A stretch of 64,000 nt of DNA from Oscillospiraceae bacterium (GTDB lineage Bacteria; Bacillota; Clostridia; Oscillospirales; Oscillospiraceae): positions 47,875-111,874 of the forward strand of contig JAJQBY010000122.1 of assembly GCA_021203045.1 (NCBI GenBank), written 5' to 3'. A program made the position numbers and the translations under genes. This document shows positions 54,532-60,635 of this stretch, piece after piece. The stretch's first letter is position 1. Each line of letters opens with the position of its first letter. The notes under the pieces were generated by a model, which was not told where the DNA came from, did not search any database, and was given only the letters and a program-made list of their open reading frames with translations.

Positions 54532-54720
54532 ATGTGCAACGCTGAGTTGCGGGCGCGGGCGCGTGAGCGCAGCGTCCATCTTTGGGAAATTGCGGCGAGG
54601 TTCGGCTGTAATGACGGGAATTTCTCGCGCAAGCTACGCCGGGAATTTTCGGATGTCGAGCGGGAAAGAGCTCTTTCAATCATCGATGAAATTTGTAAGG
54701 AAAGGGAGGAAAAAGCATGA
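54532..54720 (+). CDS. Small HTH-like protein (Cro-like position)
   Basis: 62 residues with GGAGGTGAT before the ATG. HLWEIAARFGCNDGNFSRKL looks like a helix-turn-helix; the remainder is basic helix. First gene of the rightward operon, a place usually taken by a Cro-like or early regulator. Overlaps the next gene by 4 nt (ATGA). Confidence 0.65.
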   Translation: MCNAELRARARERSVHLWEIAARFGCNDGNFSRKLRREFSDVERERALSIIDEICKEREEKA

Positions 54721-55034
54721 CAAAAATCATAACGGCCCGCTCCAGTGTTGGCGCACTGGAACAGGCCACGGACGAAAATCCGGCTCGCGCCGGGCATTGC
54801 GTGAACGTCCAGGCCCATGATAACACGGCGGGGTCTAATTGGCAAGAAAAACTGGCACTCCGTCCCCGCGAGATGGCCGCCGCGCTGGGTATCGGCTACA
54901 ACGCGGCTTACGCGCTGTGCAAATCGGAGGGGTTCTCTTGTCTCTGGGTGGGCAGGAGCTGCATTATCCCCACGGACGCGCTACGTCGTTGGCTTGACAA
55001 TCAGGTGGGAGGTGTTGTAGATGGCGATTTCTGA
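54717..55034 (+). CDS. Excisionase-like DNA-binding protein
   Basis: 105 residues. The second half (LRPREMAAALGIGYNAAYAL, then IIPTDALRRWLDNQ) matches the HTH_17/excisionase layout: a winged helix followed by a basic W-containing end. It could be the recombination directionality factor for the integrase. The first 45 residues are of low similarity to anything I know. Confidence 0.7.
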   Translation: MTKIITARSSVGALEQATDENPARAGHCVNVQAHDNTAGSNWQEKLALRPREMAAALGIGYNAAYALCKSEGFSCLWVGRSCIIPTDALRRWLDNQVGGVVDGDF

Positions 55035-55302
55035 TTATCTAGGCCGAGGTCAGGGAAGCGCTGTCACCACGCGGAAACTCTGCGAGTGGACAGGTTTAGA
55101 CACTAGGACACTCCGACAGGCCGTCGAAACTGAACGGCGGTCTGGCGTGCCGATTTGTTCTAGCACCGTATACGGCTACTACCTTGCCGACAGTGACGAG
55201 GAAAAGGACACTTGCGTCCGTAGCCTGCGCCGCCGGGCGCGGGAAATTGCACGCACGGCGGACGCGCTGGCAGCGTCGGAGCTGGAGGAGGTGGGGAGGT
55301 GA
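55021..55302 (+). CDS. Small protein with an HTH-like segment, unknown
   Basis: 93 residues, overlapping the previous gene by 14 nt. VTTRKLCEWTGLDTRTLRQA looks like a HTH; the C-terminal half is a basic helix (RRRAREIARTADALAASELE). Probably acts with the replication protein encoded next, which overlaps it by one base. Confidence 0.6.
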   Translation: MAISDYLGRGQGSAVTTRKLCEWTGLDTRTLRQAVETERRSGVPICSSTVYGYYLADSDEEKDTCVRSLRRRAREIARTADALAASELEEVGR

Positions 55303-56045
55303 TGCCGATTTTGAAGCACATCCACACAAGGGATTTCACGATTCTCCCCAATTCCCTGATTCGAGACCCGGCCCTGTCCCTGCGGTCGGTCGGGTTATTG
55401 GCTCTGATGCTTTCGCTTCCTGATGGGTGGCGATTTTCAGTGGCGGGCTTAGAAAAGATCGCCCCGCGTGACGGTCGGGCAGCTATCAATACCGCCGTCG
55501 CTGAAATCGAGGCTGCGGGCTATCTTCGGCGCGACGGACAGGGCCGGGGGATTGATAGGAAAATCGGAGGGGCCGTCTGGTATGTTTCCGATGCGCCCAC
55601 CGTTGACAGGTTTTCCGCTGACGGTTTGCCCGTCAACGGGGAAACCGTCAGCGGTTCAGCCGTCAACGGAAAACCGGTTGCAAGTAAAGAAAAGATCAGA
55701 GAAGAAACGATTAATGAAAAATCGATTAATAAAATCTCCAGTCGTTATACACTGGCGGCGGCGCCGCCGACGGACGGACATACACCGACGCGAGAGAGTA
55801 TTGAAAAGCTTTATCGCAACAGGGGGTACACCTTCGACCTGGAGCGGTTCATTTCCTACAATGCGGGCAAGGGGTGGAAGCTCCCAGTTGCTGAGGCTAT
55901 GGAAAAATGGGCCGCGAGGGAAAGAAATACCACCCAAGCAGTTTCAGAATCCGTCCCCACCAAATCCACGGGTAGCACGGTCAGCGTTGCGGAATATGAA
56001 CGGACAAAAGCGCTTCTGGCCCGGATGCAGGCCAGTCACGAATAG
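55302..56045 (+). CDS. Replication-initiator-like protein (winged-helix plus DnaD-like C-terminus)
   Basis: 247 residues from the ATG at 55302, which overlaps the previous stop (TGATG); an in-frame GTG at 55299 is also possible. The N-terminal 90 residues resemble the winged-helix of phage replisome organisers (DFTILPNSLIRDPALSLRSV, AAINTAVAEIEAAGYLRR). Residues about 100-125 are pentapeptide repeats encoded by an iteron array. Residues about 165-215 (ESIEKLYRNRGYTFDLERFI, YNAGKGWKLPVAEAMEKW) resemble DnaD-type helicase-loader domains. Likely starts replication of the excised element. Confidence 0.7.
   Translation: MPILKHIHTRDFTILPNSLIRDPALSLRSVGLLALMLSLPDGWRFSVAGLEKIAPRDGRAAINTAVAEIEAAGYLRRDGQGRGIDRKIGGAVWYVSDAPTVDRFSADGLPVNGETVSGSAVNGKPVASKEKIREETINEKSINKISSRYTLAAAPPTDGHTPTRESIEKLYRNRGYTFDLERFISYNAGKGWKLPVAEAMEKWAARERNTTQAVSESVPTKSTGSTVSVAEYERTKALLARMQASHE
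55600..55674 (+). repeat. Five 15-bp iteron-like repeats inside the replication gene
   Basis: Units begin at 55600, 55615, 55630, 55645 and 55660, each headed by a near-palindrome CCGYYRRCGG (CCGTTGACAG, CCGCTGACGG, CCGTCAACGG, CCGTCAGCGG, CCGTCAACGG). Units two and four form a 13-bp perfect inverted pair (55615-55627 with 55642-55654). They encode TVDRF, SADGL, PVNGE, TVSGS, AVNGK. Confidence 0.8.
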
Positions 56046-56132
56046 TTAGGATTGAAGCGACAAATCAACTTGCTAGAAACGCCTGGAACCGTTGTTAATC
56101 GGCGGTTTCCGGGTGGAGAGGGGGGTGAGAGT

Positions 56133-56339
56133 ATGAAAATCGATAGGCTTCTAAAACAGGCGCGAGCGCTGGATAATACATGGCGGGGCTGTGTGGGGCT
56201 TCTATTCCCGTCTGACAGCGGCGCGGCTTATCAGCGGTCTACCAGCCGGGGCCTGGAGGAAAGCCGTTATGATTCAGAATCAGCGGCCCTGGCTGCGGCT
56301 GCGGTGCTGCGAGACAACGTTGTCATTATCGACATTTGA
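56133..56339 (+). CDS. Small protein, unknown
   Basis: 68 residues from the ATG at 56133 (GGGGGTGAG upstream). Basic helical start (MKIDRLLKQARALDNTW) and an alanine-rich end. No family recognised. Lies 87 nt after the replication gene. Confidence 0.55.
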   Translation: MKIDRLLKQARALDNTWRGCVGLLFPSDSGAAYQRSTSRGLEESRYDSESAALAAAAVLRDNVVIIDI

Positions 56340-56359
56340 CTGTTAAGGGGGTGAGGTGG

Positions 56360-56575
56360 ATGAAACGACCACTACGGTTTGACACGCCGCGTCATGTTAG
56401 AGAGACACTGGCGAAAATCGGAAATGAGCTGCGTCGGGGCGAAATGACTCCCCAGACGGCTAATGCGCTCGTGTGCGTGTGTAACAGTGTTTTGTCGTGT
56501 TTCAAAACATTCGAGCTTGAAGCGAAAATTGATGAACTCGCAAAAATCCTAGAAGACTATGGAAAGAAGGAATAA
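56360..56575 (+). CDS. Small helical protein of phage/ICE type, unknown
   Basis: 71 residues from the ATG at 56360 (GGGGGTGAGGTGG upstream). RHVRETLAKIGNELRRGEMT and ALVCVCNSVLSCFKTFELE give a fully helical protein of a kind often seen in prophages and ICEs next to packaging or replication genes. Function unknown. Confidence 0.6.
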   Translation: MKRPLRFDTPRHVRETLAKIGNELRRGEMTPQTANALVCVCNSVLSCFKTFELEAKIDELAKILEDYGKKE

Positions 56576-56580
56576 TTGAT

Positions 56581-57054
56581 ATGGCAGATACTTCAAAATT
56601 TGAGACTAGCGGGGAGACTGTGGCAAGGGTGACAAAAGCGCTGGGATTCGATGCGCCGGATGCACTGGACGTGGTAGATAGAAACCAGTACGCTGACGAA
56701 GATTCATACCTGGATGCGGTAGCCCTGGAAACAATGCGCCGGAATAACCCGGAATTTGCAGCGGCCCGGCGGACGGCTGCGGCGCGTTATCGAGAGAGAC
56801 AAGCGGCGGCAGAGCGCGAGAGACAGCGGCAGGAATATGGCCGTCTACGTGCCTCTGTGAAGCTGGACAGCGTCGAGGCGCAAGCGATTGACCGCCGGGC
56901 GCGGGAAATGGCTGGTGCTGATGTTATGGCCCGGCGTATTTCGGCGGCTGATCTGAGTGAATCTATTGAAAAGCACAAAAAGGCCCTGACGGAGCAGAAA
57001 AAGGACTCCAAAGCCGCCGCCCAGCAGATGAACAATCTAATTCGCGGGCGCTGA
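56581..57054 (+). CDS. Coiled-coil protein, unknown
   Basis: 157 residues with AAAGAAGGAA before the ATG. Residues about 60-155 are a highly charged Arg/Glu/Ala coiled coil (YRERQAAAERERQRQEYGRL). Last gene of the element's operon; the terminator at 57163 follows. No homology recognised. Confidence 0.65.
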   Translation: MADTSKFETSGETVARVTKALGFDAPDALDVVDRNQYADEDSYLDAVALETMRRNNPEFAAARRTAAARYRERQAAAERERQRQEYGRLRASVKLDSVEAQAIDRRAREMAGADVMARRISAADLSESIEKHKKALTEQKKDSKAAAQQMNNLIRGR

Positions 57055-57162
57055 CAGCCTTAAACGGCCCACCACAGCGTTTTTACAGATATTAGCATTA
57101 GGAATACTAAAAAACAGAAAAATGCTGTGATAGGCTTTTAAATAGCCTGTGAGCGGGTGCAA

Positions 57163-57194
57163 GAAAAGAGGTCGGTTTTTCCGACCTCTTTTTT
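57163..57194 (+). terminator. Terminator of the element's rightward operon
   Basis: GAGGTCGG (57168-57175) pairs with CCGACCTC (57181-57188) across TTTTT, followed by TTTTTT. Confidence 0.9.
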
Positions 57195-57532
57195 ATGTTC
57201 CAGTTTCTTCCACATTTTTCCACTTTTTAGGTGGAAGTTTCTGGAAGTTACTGGAATTTTATGCGTGTGCGAGGGTACACCTTTTTTGTGCCGCTTTTCG
57301 CGCGAAACCGCCGTGTTTCCTCTATCGCCTCCAAGCCGTCAACTGTTGCTACGTCCAGCGGTGTATCTTCCCGCCCCTTTTTTAGGTGGCATTTTGTGGC
57401 ACCTTCTGGACTTTTTTTGTGGCCGGTTTTCCTCTAAAAAGTTTTCCCCAATAGGCAAAAGTTTTCCCCACTTTTTTCCCCAATCAGGTTAAAATGTAGT
57501 GGGGAAAACCATGAAAGTTATGTTAACACGTT
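57195..57532. other. Right-end noncoding region with integrase arm sites
   Basis: About 340 nt without a gene. It holds several TTTTCCCC/TTTTTCCAC motifs: GTTTTCCCCAAT at 57441-57452, the 27-bp perfect repeat (57461-57487), and an inverted GTGGGGAAAAC (57499-57509). This clustering is typical of arm-type binding sites at the right end of an integrative element. Confidence 0.65.
57461..57487. repeat. 27-bp arm-type direct repeat, right copy
   Basis: Identical to 52492-52518. It sits 46 nt inside the right attachment site, against 25 nt for the left copy. Confidence 0.8.
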
Positions 57533-57564
57533 TTTAAAAATCCTGTATTTTCAATGGTTTGCGG
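57533..57564. repeat. Right attachment site (attR) of the element
   Basis: 32-bp partner of 52435-52466, core TTTTCAATGGTTTGCGG (57548-57564). The same 17-bp core occurs again, exactly, at 63846-63862. Confidence 0.75.
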
Positions 57565-57640
57565 ACTGGATAAAACTGGATAAAACACGACTCGAAAAAT
57601 ACATACTTCTGCAAAAAATGTCAACCGGGAAAGAGTGAAT

Positions 57641-57664
57641 TTTATTATGCGTCGGTCGCCGCCC
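57641..57664. repeat. 24-bp direct repeat, left copy
   Basis: Begins ATTTTATTATGCG and matches 58263-58286 at 23 of 24 positions. Together they bracket the two-gene DUF4160 cassette. Confidence 0.75.
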
Positions 57665-57677
57665 AAAGCGATTTTGC

Positions 57678-57952
57678 TCAGCAATAATAAGATATCTCGC
57701 CGAAAAACTCCAGCCACCGCGCCTGTATCTCCTCGCTGCGCGCCTCAATAACGCGCATCAGATCGCGAAGCACCTGATCGGGTATCTGTGATTTATTGTG
57801 ACACAGATAGCATTTCCCTCTGGAGGTAATCCATATCTTTGTCGCGTTTTGGACTGGCCTTTTCTGCAACATGGACATGAATCGGCTCCAGCGGGTCTCT
57901 CATTGGCCCAAAAGAATACCGTGTATGACCCAACCTTAAAGATTTGAGGCAT
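57678..57952 (-). pseudogene. DUF4160 protein gene, frameshifted
   Basis: The start at 57952 (GGAGG upstream) reads MPQIFKVGSYTVFFWANE, the typical DUF4160 opening. The frame then shifts, reading PLEPIHVHVAEK in a second frame, and again into RPVQNATKIWITSRGKCYL, ending normally at GEISYYC. Two small indels near 57885-57900 and 57863-57868 are needed to restore one protein of about 90 residues. DUF4160 proteins are found in toxin-antitoxin-like gene pairs. The two breaks suggest a dead gene, unless they are sequencing errors. Confidence 0.75.
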
Positions 57953-58208
57953 GGGCAAATCCTCCACACTGCGAAAACTCCAGAATCAGGTGAGCGGTAG
58001 AACGGATTACTTCTTCATATCGTTCCAATTCCTCCCCTGTGAAGCCGTGATTGTCCTCCCACTGATAGCCAGGGAGCCAGCAGACAGCGTTGCGGAAAAA
58101 GGCCTCATCGTCCGGCTTCTCCACATAAACCTTCACCCGGCCATCCGGCTTCATTTCAGAGTGGACGATCTCCGTGCCGTCGCTCAGCGTCATAAACGGA
58201 TACATCAT
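57936..58208 (-). CDS. Partner of the DUF4160 gene, unknown
   Basis: 90 residues from the ATG at 58208 (GGAGGG upstream). MMYPFMTLSDGTEIVHSEM, then KVYVEKPDDEAF, LPGYQW and a helical end with STAHLILEFSQCGGF. It resembles small Oscillospiraceae proteins beginning MYPYMTLAD. It overlaps the DUF4160 start by 17 nt, so the two are translationally coupled and may work as a pair, possibly antitoxin and toxin. Function is inferred only from the arrangement. Confidence 0.65.
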   Translation of the reverse strand: MMYPFMTLSDGTEIVHSEMKPDGRVKVYVEKPDDEAFFRNAVCWLPGYQWEDNHGFTGEELERYEEVIRSTAHLILEFSQCGGFAHASNL

Positions 58209-58262
58209 AGGAACCCTCCTGGTGTTTCTAGCAACTGGATATGGAAATCCCCTCGTGAAACG

Positions 58263-58286
58263 ATTTTATTATGCGGCGGTCGCCGC
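58263..58286. repeat. 24-bp direct repeat, right copy
   Basis: Begins ATTTTATTATGCG, one mismatch to 57641-57664. It lies 8 nt from the stop codon of the kinase gene, so the sequence may originally have been that gene's 3' flank, duplicated by insertion. Confidence 0.75.
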
Positions 58287-58293
58287 GATCATA

Positions 58294-58878
58294 TCAGTAC
58301 AGCGAGGCGATGATATCCACGCAGCGGTCGATGCCCAGCACGCCGCTGTCCAGGGCTATGTGGTAGTTCTGGATCTTGCCCCAGTCCATATCGGTATAGA
58401 ACTGATAATACCCGGCGCGGCGCTTGTCCTTATCGCGCAGGCGCTTTTCCGGGGAATCCTCCCGCTCGCCGTAGAGCCTTACGATACGGTCAGCCCGCTG
58501 CTCCATGCTGGCATGGATAAATACGGTCAGGATATCTGCCCGGCCTTGGAGGATATAGTCCGCGCACCGGCCCACGATGACGCAGGACTCCTTTTCCGCG
58601 ATCTCCAGTATCAGCTTGCGCTGCACGGTCCAGAGATAGTCCTGGACGGACAGCCCATTCAGCGAGCGGTCCGAAAAGGCGTTGGCAAGCCAGCCGCCTC
58701 TGGGCGTGTACTCGCCCCGCTCCTGTATGTATTCCTTGGCAAGGCCGCTTTCCTCCGCGATCTTCTCCAGCAGCTCATTGTCATAGCAGGGGATTCCCAG
58801 CTTCTCCGCCACCTGCTTTCCGATCGTCCGGCCGCCGCTGCCGAATTCGCGGCTGACGGTAATGATCCTGTGTCCCAT
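58294..58878 (-). CDS. Cytidylate kinase-like protein
   Basis: 194 residues. P-loop SREFGSGGRTIGKQVAEKLG places it in the cytidylate-kinase-like (AAA_33/Cytidylate_kin2) group of clostridia; IVGRCADYIL and the arginine-rich RADRIVRLYGERE lid also fit. Canonical Cmk is somewhat longer, so the substrate is uncertain. AAAGGAG precedes the ATG. Confidence 0.85.
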   Translation of the reverse strand: MGHRIITVSREFGSGGRTIGKQVAEKLGIPCYDNELLEKIAEESGLAKEYIQERGEYTPRGGWLANAFSDRSLNGLSVQDYLWTVQRKLILEIAEKESCVIVGRCADYILQGRADILTVFIHASMEQRADRIVRLYGEREDSPEKRLRDKDKRRAGYYQFYTDMDWGKIQNYHIALDSGVLGIDRCVDIIASLY

Positions 58879-58983
58879 AATATCGACTCCTTTCTGTGCT
58901 GTATATGTCTATTCACCGCACCTCTTCGTTATTAATTATACAATGCCTCTCCCTGTTTTGCAACAAAAACTTTTTCTTCACCC

Positions 58984-59012
58984 TTGCAACCTGTCTCCGG
59001 TTCGGATATAAT
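58984..59012 (+). promoter_or_regulatory. tRNA-Leu promoter
   Basis: TTGCAA (58984-58989), 17-nt spacer, TATAAT (59007-59012), 17 nt before the mature tRNA 5' end. Confidence 0.85.
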
Positions 59013-59029
59013 ATATCCGTTCATCTCAT

Positions 59030-59112
59030 GCGGGTATGGTGGAATTGGCAGACACGCTGGATTTAGGTTCCAGTGGGCAACCGTGCAGGTTCAAATCCTG
59101 TTACCCGCACCA
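59030..59112 (+). tRNA. tRNA-Leu (anticodon TAG)
   Basis: Acceptor GCGGGTA/TACCCGC, anticodon stem CTGGA/TCCAG with loop TTTAGGT (anticodon TAG), a class II variable arm, T loop TTCAAAT, and an encoded CCA (59110-59112). Reads CUA/CUN leucine codons. Confidence 0.95.
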
Positions 59113-59120
59113 TAGCAAGC

Positions 59121-59152
59121 GACCCCGCCGTTGGCGGGGCCGTTTCTGTTTG
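59121..59152 (+). terminator. Terminator after tRNA-Leu(TAG)
   Basis: CCCCGCC (59123-59129) pairs with GGCGGGG (59133-59139), followed by GTTTCTGTTTG. Confidence 0.8.
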
Positions 59153-59177
59153 TCCGGAAAGCCCTTCCATACTTCTC

Positions 59178-59573
59178 CTAAACCTGGCTTTTTTCACATA
59201 GCATCTGAACTACTACGGCATCTGCCGGGCAGAACTCATAGGCTGCAATTTCTCTATTCGTGACCCACGCAAACGCAGCGTGTTCCTTGCGTTCCAGTTT
59301 ACCCTGTACGATGCAGCAAAGATAGAAGTGCAGGTGAACAATTCGGTCGGGATATTCGTATGTTATATCTGTCAGTTTTCGCTCCACACGAAGTGTTACA
59401 CCAAGCTCCTCTTGGCATTCCCGGATAATGCACCGCTCACCAGTTTCACCTGCCTCAATCTTACCACCAGGGAATTCCCACAGGAGGCCACAATCCTTGT
59501 TTGCAGGACGTTGGCATATCAGAACCCTTTCATCCTGCCTTATAATGGCGGCTGTTACTTCAAGCATTTCCAT
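59178..59573 (-). CDS. MutT-type Nudix hydrolase (8-oxo-dGTPase-like)
   Basis: 131 residues. The Nudix box is complete: GGKIEAGETGERCIIRECQE continuing into ELGV (Gx5Ex7REUxEExGU). WEFPGGK and the short length fit MutT/CTP-pyrophosphohydrolase types that remove damaged nucleotides. It starts 2 nt after the SRA-like gene, so they form one unit. Base composition is lower in GC than the flanking genome. The start at 59573 or the ATG at 59567 are both possible; GAGGAAG favours the former. Confidence 0.9.
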   Translation of the reverse strand: MEMLEVTAAIIRQDERVLICQRPANKDCGLLWEFPGGKIEAGETGERCIIRECQEELGVTLRVERKLTDITYEYPDRIVHLHFYLCCIVQGKLERKEHAAFAWVTNREIAAYEFCPADAVVVQMLCEKSQV

Positions 59574-59575
59574 TA

Positions 59576-60322
59576 TTATGCCAGCTTCCTCAAACGAAAT
59601 TTGTATTCCTTTCGAATATTGCCGTTTTCGTCTTTGTCATCCTCATAAGTATAATCAACCAGCTCAAAAACACCTTGGTAGTAATACTCCCGAGGTGAAA
59701 ATTTTACAAATAGATGAATTTTCTTTCCATCACGTGCTGCATCTCTGATCGCAAGGTTTCCCTTGGTCATCGCCTGGTCACCAGCTCTGCCTTCGCCGGA
59801 ATACAGATAATCACCGTCCTCTGTCCATTTGTCATGGTACACAAAGCTTCCTCTTACCTTTCCAATAGAAGAAATCAGCACAACAGTATCATCCGTCGGG
59901 TTAATTCCCCTGCCGAAGCCTGAAATACGAATGCCAAACCGATCCTCCACCTGCTGATAGGTGAGAATAGGCTGTCTTGCCAGCTTCTCAGCATGATAAT
60001 CCGGCGCAAACATTTCGTCAAGACTTTTTACTTTCTTGAGGTTTGGCTCCACCACGGAAATAGCTACGCGGCGCTGCTCCTCGGCAGCCGCTTCTGCCTG
60101 GCGTTTATGCTCAGCCGCAGCCTTGGCCTCACTGATACTTTTCATAATCGCCGCCTGAACATCTACAGCTTCCACTTTGAGAAATTTTTCGAAGGAATCA
60201 GGATAAATAAATTTAGCGGTTTTCGTAGCAAACTTTACCGTTACATAATTATCTGCTTGCTCAGTTACTACACCAGTGCCAAAGGTAGTATGCATCACCT
60301 TTGCGCCAATTAGATTCACCAT
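59576..60322 (-). CDS. Protein with UvrD-type Tudor-like N-domain and SRA-like C-domain
   Basis: 248 residues. Residues 1-50 (IGAKVMHTTFGTGVVTEQAD) resemble the small Tudor-like domain at the end of PcrA/UvrD helicases. A coiled coil of about 60 residues follows. Residues about 120-248 look like an SRA/YDG-type base-flipping domain: RISGFGRGINPTDDTVVL, FVYHDKW, YLYSGEGRAGDQAMTKGNLA and KKIHLFVKF. SRA domains bind modified cytosines in DNA and are usually joined to nucleases, but no nuclease motif is visible. Paired with a MutT gene between two tRNA-Leu genes. Confidence 0.7.
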   Translation of the reverse strand: MVNLIGAKVMHTTFGTGVVTEQADNYVTVKFATKTAKFIYPDSFEKFLKVEAVDVQAAIMKSISEAKAAAEHKRQAEAAAEEQRRVAISVVEPNLKKVKSLDEMFAPDYHAEKLARQPILTYQQVEDRFGIRISGFGRGINPTDDTVVLISSIGKVRGSFVYHDKWTEDGDYLYSGEGRAGDQAMTKGNLAIRDAARDGKKIHLFVKFSPREYYYQGVFELVDYTYEDDKDENGNIRKEYKFRLRKLA

Positions 60323-60449
60323 TTTATCCTCTCCTGCAAAAAACTATAAATACCATAGCATAAAGCCGTCTAAAATTCAATATAATGACTAAAAGCACTC
60401 CAAATCATGAGGGGCGGTATTCTTCCCTGCTCTATCACTGCCAGGACAA

Positions 60450-60491
60450 TAAAACGAAATTGACTCGCAGGTCCTGATAGACCTATGAGTC
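60450..60491 (-). terminator. Terminator after tRNA-Leu(CAA)
   Basis: On the minus strand GACTC and AGGTC arms pair with GACCT and GAGTC around a 6-nt loop, with a T-rich TTTCGTTTTATT after. Confidence 0.75.
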
Positions 60492-60499
60492 AATCATCA

Positions 60500-60586
60500 T
60501 GGTGCCGGTGGTGGGACTTGAACCCACACCCTGTTGCCAGGAACGGATTTTGAGTCCGTCACGTCTGCCAATTCCATCACACCGGC
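60500..60586 (-). tRNA. tRNA-Leu (anticodon CAA)
   Basis: Acceptor GCCGGTG/CACCGGC, anticodon stem ACGGA/TCCGT with loop CTCAAAA (anticodon CAA), a class II variable arm, T loop TTCAAGT, CCA encoded (60500-60502). Reads UUG codons. Confidence 0.95.
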
Positions 60587-60635
60587 TGATTCCTGCCTAT
60601 TATACACGCTGGCAGGGCGAAAAGCAAGGGAAAAT

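Larger units (their letters stand above)
52435..57564. mobile_element. 5.1 kb integrative element, no obvious cargo
   Basis: Bounded by 32-bp direct repeats that match at 28 positions. Contents in order: integrase (minus, two frameshifts), XRE repressor (minus), a divergent control region, then a plus-strand operon of HTH, excisionase-like, unknown, replication-initiator-like with iterons, and three small proteins, ending in a terminator. No conjugation, capsid or packaging genes are present. This looks like a small mobilisable or satellite element, or a remnant of a larger one. Confidence 0.8.
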
